From Rickettsiales bacterium (lineage in GTDB: Bacteria; Pseudomonadota; Alphaproteobacteria; Rickettsiales; SXRF01): a stretch of DNA of 64,000 bases. The position numbers and the translations under genes are program-made. The notes under the pieces are model-generated. The model saw only the letters and a program-made list of their open reading frames with translations, was not told the DNA's origin and did not search any database. Below are positions 45,317 through 53,480 of the stretch, in pieces. Positions within the stretch are counted from its first letter, which is position 1, and each line of letters begins with the position of its first letter. The stretch is from the NCBI GenBank assembly GCA_025464625.1, contig JAOAUZ010000001.1, positions 334,848-398,847 of the forward strand. Reading direction: 5' to 3'.

Positions 45317-45823
45317 ATGTTAATTATCGCCCTTTATTTAATATTCAGTATGCTCGCCGTTATGTATTACGATGCGACGCGCTTTATCATTCCTAACTGG
45401 TTGGTTGGAAGCTTGTTGTTACTATATCCAGTTGCGTTTTTTGTTTCACCAGCAACTATTGATTGGAAAATGGATTTGCTGGGAATGCTTGGTACTTTTG
45501 TGCTCGGATATTTTATATTTGCCCTGCGGGTCATGGGTGGAGGCGACGTAAAACTTATTATAGTTCTCAGCCTTTGGGTCGGATTACATCAACTGGCTAT
45601 GTTCGGGTTTAATTTTGCTGTATTGGGCGGAGTTCTTTCAATCTTTATTTTGATAATGAGGAAAGTCATTCCATATGCAATTAATAATAAAGAAAAATTA
45701 CCGCGTATTTTTCGTGATAAACAGCCAGTTCCTTATGGTCTGGCGATTGCAGGGGCATTTTTGATGATGCTTTATAGCGGGGATATACCGATTATTTCAC
45801 TTCAGATGGCTGCTCTGAAATAG
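45317..45823 (+). CDS. A24-family prepilin peptidase, CpaA-like
   Basis: A 168-residue membrane aspartic peptidase without the N-terminal methylase domain of PilD. The two catalytic aspartates are in 'YYDATRFIIPNW' (D19) and 'VMGGGDVKLI' (D77, the GxGD motif). Five to six hydrophobic segments. It should cut prepilin leaders; candidates in the window are the pseudopilins at 37894 and 49828. It converges with yihY and overlaps it by 32 bases. Confidence 0.9.
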   Translation: MLIIALYLIFSMLAVMYYDATRFIIPNWLVGSLLLLYPVAFFVSPATIDWKMDLLGMLGTFVLGYFIFALRVMGGGDVKLIIVLSLWVGLHQLAMFGFNFAVLGGVLSIFILIMRKVIPYAINNKEKLPRIFRDKQPVPYGLAIAGAFLMMLYSGDIPIISLQMAALK

Positions 45824-46688
45824 TTTGTTGTTTTTCGACAACTCTTAACCCAAGCATCTCGACCATTTGGTGATTTAGTTCTGCACCAAATATAAAAATA
45901 ATATTGCAGATGTAAAAGAATACCAACGCAGCTATAACTCCTCCAAGGCTGCCGTAAATCAGATTAACTTGGTCGAAGTTGGATAAATAACCAGTGAATA
46001 AATACGCTGCACCTATCCATAATATAACAACCAGTGCTGCCCCCGGTACAACGGAGACAAGGCGTTGTTTTATATTTGGTAGTAGATAATAAATATAAGA
46101 AACTGCTACAAATAGAATAAATATTGTCAGGTAAAATAAGAGATTTCCAAAGTTTTTTCGTATATCTGTAGATAGTTCTACACCTAATAAATTTTCAATT
46201 TGGTGCAGAATTAGTGGCATGGTCACTACTAACAACATCCCCATTATAACTATTGAGGTAAACAGGATAAGTTGAGCGATAGAAAGCAGTCTGCGAAACC
46301 AATAGGCTGGTGGGGTAGTAACATGATAAGCGCGATTTAAAACTGTTCGTATACCCTCCACGGCAGAAGATGCCGTCCATATAGCTCCCAGAATAGAAGC
46401 CGTAAGCAATCCTTGCGGTGGACCAGAAACAATTTCCACAATTCGTGGTTTTATTGCAACTGTGAGATCTGCTGGTAGAACTTGTAAAATAGAGTTGATG
46501 AATTCTGCTCCACTTTGTCCTTGCCCAAGCACACCTATAACCGCAACTAGGAACACTAAAAAAGGAAATAATGCGAGCAAGCCAAGAAACGCCAGATAGC
46601 CAGCATGTTCAATCCCATCATGCACCATCACCGTGTCGTAAGCCGCACAGTATATACAATTCCAACTCTTCTTAAGTATGTTTATCAT
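45792..46688 (-). CDS. YihY/BrkB-family inner-membrane protein
   Basis: A 298-residue membrane protein with six hydrophobic segments. Start at 46688 ('MINILKKSWNCIYCAAYDTV') chosen. Family marks: 'LAFLGLLALFPFLVFLVAVIG', 'GLLTASILGAIWTASSAVEGIRTVLNRAY' and 'YGSLGGVIAALVFFYICNIIFIFGAELN'. Once misnamed RNase BN; the true role is unknown, possibly transport. Confidence 0.92.
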   Translation of the reverse strand: MINILKKSWNCIYCAAYDTVMVHDGIEHAGYLAFLGLLALFPFLVFLVAVIGVLGQGQSGAEFINSILQVLPADLTVAIKPRIVEIVSGPPQGLLTASILGAIWTASSAVEGIRTVLNRAYHVTTPPAYWFRRLLSIAQLILFTSIVIMGMLLVVTMPLILHQIENLLGVELSTDIRKNFGNLLFYLTIFILFVAVSYIYYLLPNIKQRLVSVVPGAALVVILWIGAAYLFTGYLSNFDQVNLIYGSLGGVIAALVFFYICNIIFIFGAELNHQMVEMLGLRVVEKQQTISEQPSEVK

Positions 46689-46856
46689 AGTAAGATTTAT
46701 GCAGGTATTCGTTGGCTTATGCAATGGATTGTTTCCATATTAAGTAATAAATTCAATGCATAGGGCTATGAAATCGCTGTGGTATTTGCTGGTTTTTTAC
46801 TTGATAATATTCTGATTTGGTTATACAATTAGGTGGAACTATTTGTGGTTTTACCA

Positions 46857-47483
46857 ATGAAAACATTATTGACTGCACAAGAACATCCAGAACTTTTTTC
46901 AGCAATAACAAAATTGAATAGAAAAGTTCAAGATTATTTTGCTGTGCAGTCGTTGAAAAAAACACCAGTTTTTCCTCCGATATATATATCAGATGAGGTG
47001 GATAGTTTAGGGGTGCGTGGAACTTTAAGTAACCCAGAAGTGCTTATTCATCCAAATATTATGAAAAACTCATCTAATGATGAAATTATTGCAGGGATTG
47101 CCCATGAGTATGCTCATATATTCTATCCGCCAGCAATAGAAAATATAAAAATGTCTTTCGGTGATTCTATAGCTAGAGAATGTTACGCAGATGTTTTTGC
47201 TAAAGATTTCTCTCAAGAAAAATCTGTTAATGGTTTATTAAAAAAAGAATTTGAAAATGTTACATCGCGTATGGGGTTATTAGATAAAATACTCTTTAAT
47301 GTCTCTATGAAATTTGACTGGATACCATCGTTGGAAGAACGCCTAAAACTAGTTGCTAATCCTAATATTAATTTAGAAAAATTAGTCGGAATCAAGTTGG
47401 ATAAAAATTGTGACATTATTGGTGACTTGCATCCTAATATAAAGACAGTGCCAAGTAAAACTCAAGATTTTCCCAGTCATTAA
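46857..47483 (+). CDS. Putative zinc metallopeptidase
   Basis: A 208-residue protein with the zincin motif HEYAH (H83, E84, H87) in 'IIAGIAHEYAHIFYPP' and a downstream 'ARECYADVF' that supplies a Glu/Asp third ligand as in M48-like or gluzincin peptidases. No signal peptide or membrane helix, so probably cytosolic. A GTG at 46833 is an alternative start; neither start has a clear Shine-Dalgarno sequence. Codons are AT-rich. Family below the zincin level not identified. Confidence 0.6.
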   Translation: MKTLLTAQEHPELFSAITKLNRKVQDYFAVQSLKKTPVFPPIYISDEVDSLGVRGTLSNPEVLIHPNIMKNSSNDEIIAGIAHEYAHIFYPPAIENIKMSFGDSIARECYADVFAKDFSQEKSVNGLLKKEFENVTSRMGLLDKILFNVSMKFDWIPSLEERLKLVANPNINLEKLVGIKLDKNCDIIGDLHPNIKTVPSKTQDFPSH

Positions 47484-47500
47484 ATGTTTTTAGAGCCTGT

Positions 47501-47626
47501 CTAGAATTCAGGTTAGAAGATTATGGCAATATTTTGCACAGAGGCTGGAACGAGCCAAGCGATGAATTGAAACAACAGCTCCGACAACATATGGGTTGTA
47601 CGAAAACGCTGCCTAATTGGTTTTAA
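47501..47626 (+). pseudogene. Startless fragment related to the gene at 21578
   Basis: An open frame without ATG ends at 47626 and contains 'EDYGNILHRGWNEPSDELK', matching 'ENYGAIIESGEGAEPSDEVK' of the protein at 21578-21916. It is likely a decayed C-terminal piece. Confidence 0.4.
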
Positions 47627-48714
47627 GCAGGAATTTGCTGGCTCATGCAATGGATTGTTCCAAGCCCCCAGACTAAATCTACAGCGTGGATTCCAACTAT
47701 TTCGCGTTTTGGAAAAACTTCCGCAAGTGTGTTAAGTGCAATCCTATCTGCAGGATCGTTGAATGTTGGAACTAAAACCAAATCATTAGCTATCAGGAAA
47801 TTAGCGTAAGAGGCGGGGAGGCGTTGCCCATCAAAAATTACAGGGCGGGGCATTGGTAGCTCCACGATGTTCAACTGCGCTGCTTTCAAGCGTTTTACAT
47901 TATCCTTTAGCAGCGAATAATTCTCATCGTTTTTATCTTTTTCTACCACTGTTACTACCGTATCAGCATTCACGAAACGGGTGATGTCATCAACGTGACC
48001 ATGAGTGTCATCGCCAACTATACCTTTGCCCAACCAAACAATTTTTTTAATGCCAAGATATTTGGCAAAAACTTCTTCGTAATCATCACGGGTGAAATTA
48101 GGATTGCGCACCTGAACATCTGCCAGCAAACATTCTTCAGTGGTTAGTAATATTCCTTTGCCGTTTACATCAATAGAACCACCCTCAAGAACCACGCGTT
48201 TGCCTTTATGTGTTGGCTCTATTCTCGGTAAATTCCAAACTTCATTAAGTGCAGATGGAACTTTGTCATCGAGTTTGTGGTTGGGATATTTTGCCCAAGC
48301 GGTAAAGCGGAAATCTAGCATGGCTAGATTATGGCTTAAGGCTTGAGGCTTATGGCTTAAGTTGTTTGTGTGTTTTTTTTCATAAGCCTTAAGACTTAAG
48401 CCTTGAGCTTTTACTATTATCGGTCCGCTATCGCGCATCCATATCCTATTAGTGGGGATGATGTGGAAATCAATTTTATCAACATTCGCTCCAGCACGTT
48501 CGCAAACATCAGTTGCCTGCGTTTTTTCTTTGTCACTACGAACAATAAGGGCAACGCGTTCAACTTGCGTAAGATAGCGGATTATCTCGCCATAAACCCA
48601 TGGAATAGGCGCGAATTTATCTGGCCAGTCCTCTTTATTATGTGGCCATGCAAGCAGTGTTGATGAGTGGCGTTCCCACTCGGCAGGCATCATGTAATTT
48701 GTCATTCGCTCCAC
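47623..48714 (-). CDS. aguA: Agmatine deiminase
   Basis: A 363-residue guanidino-group hydrolase converting agmatine to N-carbamoylputrescine. 'MPAEWERHSSTLLAWPHN', 'RIWMRDSGPI', 'LEGGSIDVNGKGILLTTEECLL', 'GDDTHGHVDDITRFVN' and the catalytic Cys in 'WGLGTIHCMSQQ' (C357) are intact. Between 'MRDSGPIIV' and 'DFRFTAWAKYPNH' an inserted Lys/Ser/Leu/His-rich stretch of roughly 30 residues is encoded by a heptamer palindrome. Its start overlaps aguB by 13 bases. Confidence 0.95.
   Translation of the reverse strand: MERMTNYMMPAEWERHSSTLLAWPHNKEDWPDKFAPIPWVYGEIIRYLTQVERVALIVRSDKEKTQATDVCERAGANVDKIDFHIIPTNRIWMRDSGPIIVKAQGLSLKAYEKKHTNNLSHKPQALSHNLAMLDFRFTAWAKYPNHKLDDKVPSALNEVWNLPRIEPTHKGKRVVLEGGSIDVNGKGILLTTEECLLADVQVRNPNFTRDDYEEVFAKYLGIKKIVWLGKGIVGDDTHGHVDDITRFVNADTVVTVVEKDKNDENYSLLKDNVKRLKAAQLNIVELPMPRPVIFDGQRLPASYANFLIANDLVLVPTFNDPADRIALNTLAEVFPKREIVGIHAVDLVWGLGTIHCMSQQIPA
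48331..48410. repeat. Heptamer-based palindrome inserted in aguA
   Basis: On the plus strand, GCTTAAG, GCTTGAG, GCTTATG and GCTTAAG run in tandem (about 48334-48361), then a T-rich loop, then the complementary series CATAAGC, CTTAAGA, CTTAAGC, CTTGAGC (48381-48408). It is translated in frame within aguA. Confidence 0.75.
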
Positions 48715-49583
48715 CTTTGTGTAATTCCGCCGTAAGCATCAACTCTTCTATCCCTAAAGAATGGCCAGTTGCGGCGGGTTTCTTCAATTAATTTAGGGTC
48801 GATAGTTGCGCTTACTATTTCTTCTTTGTCATGGCTGCCCATGGCAAGTATGCGCCCGAATGGGTCGGTGATAAAAGAATGTCCAAAAAATTCTATACCA
48901 TCACCAACTGTTATTTCATGCCCAACGCGGTTTACAGCAGCTACAAACACGCCGTTAGCGATAGCGTGGCTGCGCTGGATGGTTTCCCATGCTTCCACCT
49001 GTGATTTGCCAAATTCAGCTTTTTCGGTTGGATGCCATCCTATTGCTGTTGGATAGAACAGAACCTCCGCGCCTTGCATAGCGGTTAGGCGCGCACCCTC
49101 AGGATACCATTGATCCCAGCAAACCAATGCACCGAGCTTGCCCACGCTGGTGTTATGTGCCTTAAAGCCTAAGTCACCCTGTGCAAAATAATATTTTTCT
49201 TCAAATAATGGATCGTGGGGGATGTGCATTTTGCGGTAGATTCCAACCAAACTGCCATCGCTATCAGTAACTGTGGCGGTGTTGTAATGCAGTCCTGCTG
49301 CTGCTTTTTCATATATAGAGCCAATGATAACCATACCAGTTTCTTTAGCAATTTTGCTTAAAGCTGTGCTGGTTTTGCCGTTTATAGGCTCGGCAAGGTC
49401 AAATTTGCTGATGTCCAGCTTCTGACAAAAATAATCGGTCAGAAAAAGTTCAGGCAAACAAGCCACTTTTGCGCCATCTGCCGCCGCTTGGCGCAGCATT
49501 TTCTCTGCTTTAGCAAGGCTTTCAGCTGGGTTAGGCGAGCAGCGCATCTGGATAAGCGCGAGTTTAAAAGGTTTATTAGTCAT
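48702..49583 (-). CDS. aguB: N-carbamoylputrescine amidase
   Basis: A 293-residue nitrilase-family amidase giving putrescine, CO2 and ammonia. The Glu-Lys-Cys triad lies in 'VACLPELFLTDYF' (Glu), 'YRKMHIPHD' (Lys) and 'LVCWDQWYPEGAR' (Cys); the family's 'EEKYYFAQGD' and 'RSHAIANGVFVAAVNRVG' are present. Operon with aguA makes the agmatine-to-putrescine route complete except for arginine decarboxylase. Confidence 0.97.
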   Translation of the reverse strand: MTNKPFKLALIQMRCSPNPAESLAKAEKMLRQAAADGAKVACLPELFLTDYFCQKLDISKFDLAEPINGKTSTALSKIAKETGMVIIGSIYEKAAAGLHYNTATVTDSDGSLVGIYRKMHIPHDPLFEEKYYFAQGDLGFKAHNTSVGKLGALVCWDQWYPEGARLTAMQGAEVLFYPTAIGWHPTEKAEFGKSQVEAWETIQRSHAIANGVFVAAVNRVGHEITVGDGIEFFGHSFITDPFGRILAMGSHDKEEIVSATIDPKLIEETRRNWPFFRDRRVDAYGGITQRWSE

Positions 49584-49736
49584 AAAATCTCCATATAATA
49601 GCTGCTCACTTACAGCAATTTGTGGCAGCGTGCAACGATGAAGAGAATATTTACAGTTTTTGCTTGATTTTTTTTGCTAAGTCCGTAGGTTTCGCAGCCT
49701 ACCTATTGAATTGCTTTTTTGGTTTAATGTTTCTGT

Positions 49737-49811
49737 GGCTCGGTAGCTCAGTGGTAGAGCAGGGGAATCATAATCCCTTGGTCGGGTGTTCAAATCACCC
49801 CCGAGCCACCA
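49737..49811 (+). tRNA. tRNA with CAT anticodon, probably elongator Met
   Basis: Cloverleaf GGCTCGG/CCGAGCC, D stem GCTC/GAGC, anticodon stem GGGGA/TCCCT around loop ATCATAA (anticodon CAT), T stem GGGTG/CACCC, discriminator A, encoded CCA. The G1-C72 pair excludes the initiator. tRNA-Ile2 (lysidine-modified CAU) is the alternative; the anticodon stem looks like alphaproteobacterial Met. Confidence 0.9.
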
Positions 49812-49827
49812 TATTTTTAGTGATGAA

Positions 49828-50820
49828 TCATTGAAATTTAAAAGAAAGGGCGCATGATTGGTTGTTTCCGCCCATGAATTGAGTGCTATATTGCATAGTG
49901 GCGTTTGAGACACCTCTATTATCGAAGCAATCTATGTATCCATTACTATAATCAGTTTGTGCATCAGCTATTACCGCTGGTGCTGCGCTTGCAGTTACTG
50001 GACCACAAAAATTTGCATTATCACATCCACCACCATTCCCTTGTCCACCTACATAAGAAACTCCACCAGCAGCCCAAAGATTTTGCCACATCGCAAAAGC
50101 ATCTGTAGCACCATTGGTAGGATACATTGCCATTACCCTTCCTGATTGTGGTAATCCATCATCTGTTTTTTTGTCAATTGCGTATGCCTGATTAGGAGTA
50201 ATAGACACATCCATTGCAGAAGGATAACAAGGGTCTATTACTTGAGAAATAGCAAAATAATTTACACGGTCATTTATACCAGTATTTATGACTTTCCAGC
50301 CACCACTCCAGACATAAACGTAGCTATTTTTCTGTATTTTGGCGGATGGATAACGTTTGTTAATTTGATCCGCAGTCATAGGGCTACCACTACAAATAGT
50401 TGCGTAATCATAATCAGCATCAGTAAATGAACCATCAATTAATTTAGCATCAGACAAATCTCTCCAGAAAATAGCAGTTTCGCCAGCTGCTATAAACCAC
50501 CCAGCATTAGCACCCATATAATGACCTTCAATTATACCATCGCCATTACCTTGTCCTGCTACCGTTCCTCTTGCTGAAAAACCAAAGGACACAGCATCAG
50601 AGCTTTTCATATCCCCCGGTAATGCACCATATTTTACACGGAAAGTATTTACGGCGGTCTGGTATTTTTCAATCTGGCTTATTTGGGTTCGTACTTCAGA
50701 TGCAGTTATTAAATCTTTACCAACCAGAATACCAGCAATAATAAGCCCTATTATGACAAGAGCAATGGACAATTCAATAAGTGTAAATGCAACTTCGTCA
50801 GCATTTCTATCATTATTCAT
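49828..50820 (-). CDS. Pseudopilin-like secreted/pilus protein
   Basis: A 330-residue prepilin with leader and helix 'EVAFTLIELSIALVIIGLII' (Ala at -1, Glu at +5), 'GKDLITASEVRTQISQIEKYQTAVNTFRVKYGALPGDM' and a large Gly/Asn-rich C-terminal domain with several Cys pairs ('ATICSGSP', 'GGCDNANFCGP', 'YIDCFDNRG'). This domain layout is common among alphaproteobacterial type II secretion or pilus-like pseudopilins. It converges with the tRNA on the other strand. Confidence 0.8.
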   Translation of the reverse strand: MNNDRNADEVAFTLIELSIALVIIGLIIAGILVGKDLITASEVRTQISQIEKYQTAVNTFRVKYGALPGDMKSSDAVSFGFSARGTVAGQGNGDGIIEGHYMGANAGWFIAAGETAIFWRDLSDAKLIDGSFTDADYDYATICSGSPMTADQINKRYPSAKIQKNSYVYVWSGGWKVINTGINDRVNYFAISQVIDPCYPSAMDVSITPNQAYAIDKKTDDGLPQSGRVMAMYPTNGATDAFAMWQNLWAAGGVSYVGGQGNGGGCDNANFCGPVTASAAPAVIADAQTDYSNGYIDCFDNRGVSNATMQYSTQFMGGNNQSCALSFKFQ

Positions 50821-50910
50821 CTTTTTATCGTTCTTAACAAAGAAATATCATTTCATAATATATCTATATTTCTAGAATTATTGATATATTATGTCAATAG
50901 TTTACATATC

Positions 50911-51309
50911 TTATAACCCCCTTTCACATTCCTCACATACTCCAATTAACTCTAGCATTTCCCGCTCGATGGTGAATTTGATATTTGCGCCGATTTCTTT
51001 GATTGATTTGCAGATGCTGTGGTTGTGTATTTCTAGAACTTTATTGCATTTGCGGCAGACAGCGAATTGTGTGCCGTGATCTTGTTCGTCATTATGGCAG
51101 GCAACGAATGCTCCCAGTGATTGAATACGGTGAATCAGCCCACGCTCAAGCAGTGCGTCCAGCGCACGATAAACAGTTTGCGGTGCTTTTACTCCTGCTT
51201 TTTGCAGCTTGCCCAGAATATCATAAGCAGTGAGTGGGGTTTTGCTTTTTTTTAGCAGTGCCAACACGTTTTTGCTATGTGGTGAAATGTCGTTGCTTTT
51301 ATTTTTCAT
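50911..51309 (-). CDS. zur: Fur-family zinc regulator Zur
   Basis: A 132-residue Fur-family repressor. The N-terminal winged helix has 'LTAYDILGKLQKAGVKAPQTVYRALDALLERGLIHRI'; metal sites are in 'ACHNDEQDHGTQFAVCRKCNKVLEIHNH' (His-rich site and CxxC zinc site) and the C-terminal 'GVCEECE' CxxC. Zur rather than Fur is inferred from the znuC-znuB neighbours directly upstream on the same strand and the shorter length. It would repress the operon when zinc is plentiful. Confidence 0.9.
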   Translation of the reverse strand: MKNKSNDISPHSKNVLALLKKSKTPLTAYDILGKLQKAGVKAPQTVYRALDALLERGLIHRIQSLGAFVACHNDEQDHGTQFAVCRKCNKVLEIHNHSICKSIKEIGANIKFTIEREMLELIGVCEECERGL

Positions 51310-51316
51310 ATATTTG

Positions 51317-51350
51317 CCCTCACCCTAGCCCTCTCCCAGAGGAAGAGGGG
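51317..51350. repeat. REP-like palindrome CCCTCACCCTAGCCCTCTCCC
   Basis: CCCTCTCCC and GGAAGAGGGG form an imperfect hairpin preceded by CCCTCACCCTAG, the widespread REP-like type. The znuB stop codon lies inside it, so it encodes the last residues of ZnuB. Confidence 0.7.
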
Positions 51351-52224
51351 ATTCTAGATGGAAATGTTTGCGTGGATAAAAGCGTGCCAATATCCCACCC
51401 GATTTGCCGATAAATACAGAAATTAAGAACCATGCGCTGGATGCGAGGATAATGACGGAGCTTGCTGGTAACTTATAATGATATGAAATAAGCAAACCAA
51501 TGGCTGATGATATAATGCCAAACAAAATGCCAAGGATAATTGCCATATCAATATTATTTGTCCAAAAACGTGTGGCAATGGGTGGAAGAATTATAATTCC
51601 CATCGCCATTAATGTCCCCATTATCTGAAAAGATGTTATAAGATTCAGCACCATAAGAACAAGAAATAGCTGGTGATAAATCGCGCCGCTTTTTCCTTGG
51701 GTTTTAAGAAAATTAGAATCAAAACATTCAATGATTAGCGGGCGGTAAATAATCGCCATTGTAAGCAGGGTAAGGCTGGCAATACTTGCCGCAAAAATAA
51801 GTGATTCATTGCCGATTTTGAATATATCACCGAATAATATGTGGAGCAGTTCTTCATCTCCGCCTTTTATTGAAATTATCAGCACACCAAAGGCGATAGA
51901 TGCCAGATAGGCGGCAGTAAAACTTGAGTCTTCCTTGAGACTGGTAACACGGGTGATGATTCCCGCTGCTACTGCCACTAATAAGCCCGCTATTATACCG
52001 CCTATGGTCATTGGCCAGAGTGATGCACCACTGATAAAAAACGCAATCGCCACACCGGGTAAAATTGCATGTGAGGTTACGTCACCCATTAGTGACATAC
52101 GGCGCAGCACTAGAAATATACCAAGGGGAGTGCCACTTATGGTCATAATTATGCAGGCAGCCAGCGCACGGCGCATAAAATCATGCTCAATAAAAGGCAG
52201 AAGGAGAGTGTCGTATAGTATCAT
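51325..52224 (-). CDS. znuB: Zinc ABC transporter permease ZnuB
   Basis: A 299-residue membrane permease of the ABC-3 family with about eight hydrophobic helices: 'GTPLGIFLVLRRMSLMGDVTSHAILPGVAIAF', 'LYRPLIIECFDS', 'LLVLMVLNLI' and 'MAMGIIILPPIATRFW'. It starts on the overlapping ATGA of znuC. The terminal 'ESPLPLGEG' is read from a REP-like palindrome and is not conserved in the family. Confidence 0.95.
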   Translation of the reverse strand: MILYDTLLLPFIEHDFMRRALAACIIMTISGTPLGIFLVLRRMSLMGDVTSHAILPGVAIAFFISGASLWPMTIGGIIAGLLVAVAAGIITRVTSLKEDSSFTAAYLASIAFGVLIISIKGGDEELLHILFGDIFKIGNESLIFAASIASLTLLTMAIIYRPLIIECFDSNFLKTQGKSGAIYHQLFLVLMVLNLITSFQIMGTLMAMGIIILPPIATRFWTNNIDMAIILGILFGIISSAIGLLISYHYKLPASSVIILASSAWFLISVFIGKSGGILARFYPRKHFHLESPLPLGEG

Positions 52225-52922
52225 TTTTTTAGTGTCCTTAGCAAATTTTCAGGGCGAATAACTTCCTGCGGGTTGCCCCAAGCGATTGTTTCCCGTGCCA
52301 GCAATAGGCAGTTGGTAAAGTTGGTTTTGATTTGCTCAAAATCATGCAATATGCAAATCACCGTGCGCCCTTCTTTATGCCAGTTATGGATGATTTTCAG
52401 CAGGGCGGCGGTGGTGTTGGCATCAATGGCGGTGAAGGGTTCATCGAGCAATATCAGCTTGGCGTTCTGCACGATGATGCGGGCGAAAAGCGCACGCTGA
52501 AACTGCCCTGCGGAAATATTATCCAGATTACGATTTTCAAAATCGCTTAACCCAACATCAGCTAGGGCTTGCAATGTTTGCTGTTGTTGCTCTTTGCTGA
52601 TTTTGCCAAAGCCGCCTGACTGCTGCCAAAAACCTGAGCAGACCATTTGCAGGATATTGATAGGGAAATCACGCTGCATATCGGCGGCTTGCGGCATATA
52701 GGCTATGTCTTTGCGGGTGATGCCGCCAAATTCAATGCTGCCTTCAAAAACTGGCAGTATCCCCGCTATGGCTTTAAGCAAGGTACTTTTCCCCGCTCCG
52801 TTTGCCCCTGTGATGGCCGCTAGTTCTCCATTGGCAAACACGCCGTTTACATGGTGAACAGCAGGTTGCCTGTTATAGGCAATGGTCAGGTTATTTAGTT
52901 TTACGGCGAAATTAGTGGTCAT
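52221..52922 (-). CDS. znuC: Zinc ABC transporter ATPase ZnuC
   Basis: A 233-residue ABC ATPase starting at 52922. Walker A 'ITGANGAGKSTLLKAIAG', Q-loop 'YMPQAA', signature 'NISAGQFQRALFAR' and Walker B 'KLILLDEPFTAID'. Overlaps znuB at the stop. No znuA is adjacent, so the periplasmic zinc-binding protein is encoded elsewhere. Confidence 0.95.
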   Translation of the reverse strand: MTTNFAVKLNNLTIAYNRQPAVHHVNGVFANGELAAITGANGAGKSTLLKAIAGILPVFEGSIEFGGITRKDIAYMPQAADMQRDFPINILQMVCSGFWQQSGGFGKISKEQQQQTLQALADVGLSDFENRNLDNISAGQFQRALFARIIVQNAKLILLDEPFTAIDANTTAALLKIIHNWHKEGRTVICILHDFEQIKTNFTNCLLLARETIAWGNPQEVIRPENLLRTLKK

Positions 52923-53008
52923 GCGACCGCCCAAAAGGCAACTGCCCATAGTGCAGCAATTAATAATAACGCTACGCCGATTCTTTGTAGTGAACTCCAG
53001 TAATACAT
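52919..53008 (-). CDS. 29-aa membrane peptide coupled to znuC
   Basis: A 29-codon frame begins at 53008, AAGG eight bases before the ATG, and encodes 'MYYWSSLQRIGVALLLIAAL' plus 'WAVAFWAVA', one transmembrane helix. Its TGA overlaps the znuC ATG as ATGA, the coupling used throughout this operon, which makes it probably a real gene. I do not recognise the family. Confidence 0.6.
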   Translation of the reverse strand: MYYWSSLQRIGVALLLIAALWAVAFWAVA

Positions 53009-53034
53009 TTTTTCAGCCTTTTTTATGAATGGTG

Positions 53035-53052
53035 TTTTGTTATAACATCACA
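53035..53052. promoter_or_regulatory. Candidate Zur operator
   Basis: A perfect palindrome TGTTATAACA (53038-53047) flanked by A/T-rich bases, about 30 bases upstream of the znu operon, resembles the GTTATAxTATAAC-type Zur box with a shorter centre. Confidence 0.45.
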
Positions 53053-53080
53053 TTTATAATTTCAAGAGAATTATCTTAGG

Positions 53081-53110
53081 TTGACTATTGTTATTATGAA
53101 AATGTAGCAT
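53081..53110 (+). promoter_or_regulatory. Possible promoter for the YjdM-like gene
   Basis: TTGACT (53081-53086), 18 bases and TAGCAT (53105-53110). The leader before the ATG at 53163 is about 45 bases and contains GCTAT/ATAGC, a short hairpin. Confidence 0.3.
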
Positions 53111-53162
53111 GCTATTGAGCATAGCGATTTTGCTGGCAGGTAATTTTTAGAAAGTTTGATAT

Positions 53163-53381
53163 ATGGAAATAAAAGTAAAAGACAGTAATGGCACACTTCT
53201 AAGTGAAGGTGATTCAGTTCAGGTTATTAAAGATCTGAAAGTAAAAGGGACATCAGTTACGCTTAAGCGCGGAACATTGATAAAAAATATTCATCTGACA
53301 GATGATGCAGAGGAAATTGAGTGTAACGCCGAAAAAGTTAAGGGGTTGGTTCTTAAAACCTGTTTTTTGAAGAAAGCATAA
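53163..53381 (+). CDS. YjdM/PhnA C-terminal-domain protein
   Basis: A 72-residue protein equal to the C-terminal SH3-like half of YjdM (PhnA): 'VKDSNGTLLSEGDSVQVIKDLKVKGTS' and 'LKRGTLIKNIHLTDDAEEIEC'. The N-terminal zinc ribbon of full YjdM is missing; stand-alone short forms are known. The name PhnA is historical and phosphonate use is unproven. Confidence 0.88.
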   Translation: MEIKVKDSNGTLLSEGDSVQVIKDLKVKGTSVTLKRGTLIKNIHLTDDAEEIECNAEKVKGLVLKTCFLKKA

Positions 53382-53426
53382 CTAAATTCTACTACACTCC
53401 GCTGCGGTTCTCGGAAATAAGTAACT

Positions 53427-53449
53427 TTCGCTAAAGCCTAGCGAATTTT
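53427..53449 (+). terminator. Terminator-like hairpin after the YjdM-like gene
   Basis: TTCGCTA, loop AAGCC, TAGCGAA, then TTTT. Confidence 0.45.
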
Positions 53450-53480
53450 GTGGGAAGATGTAACTTTTGGACAATAAAAA

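Noticed and set aside
49737..49811. Initiator tRNA-fMet reading of the CAT-anticodon tRNA
   Set aside because: The first base pair is G-C, whereas the initiator needs an unpaired C1-A72, and the anticodon stem lacks three consecutive G-C pairs.
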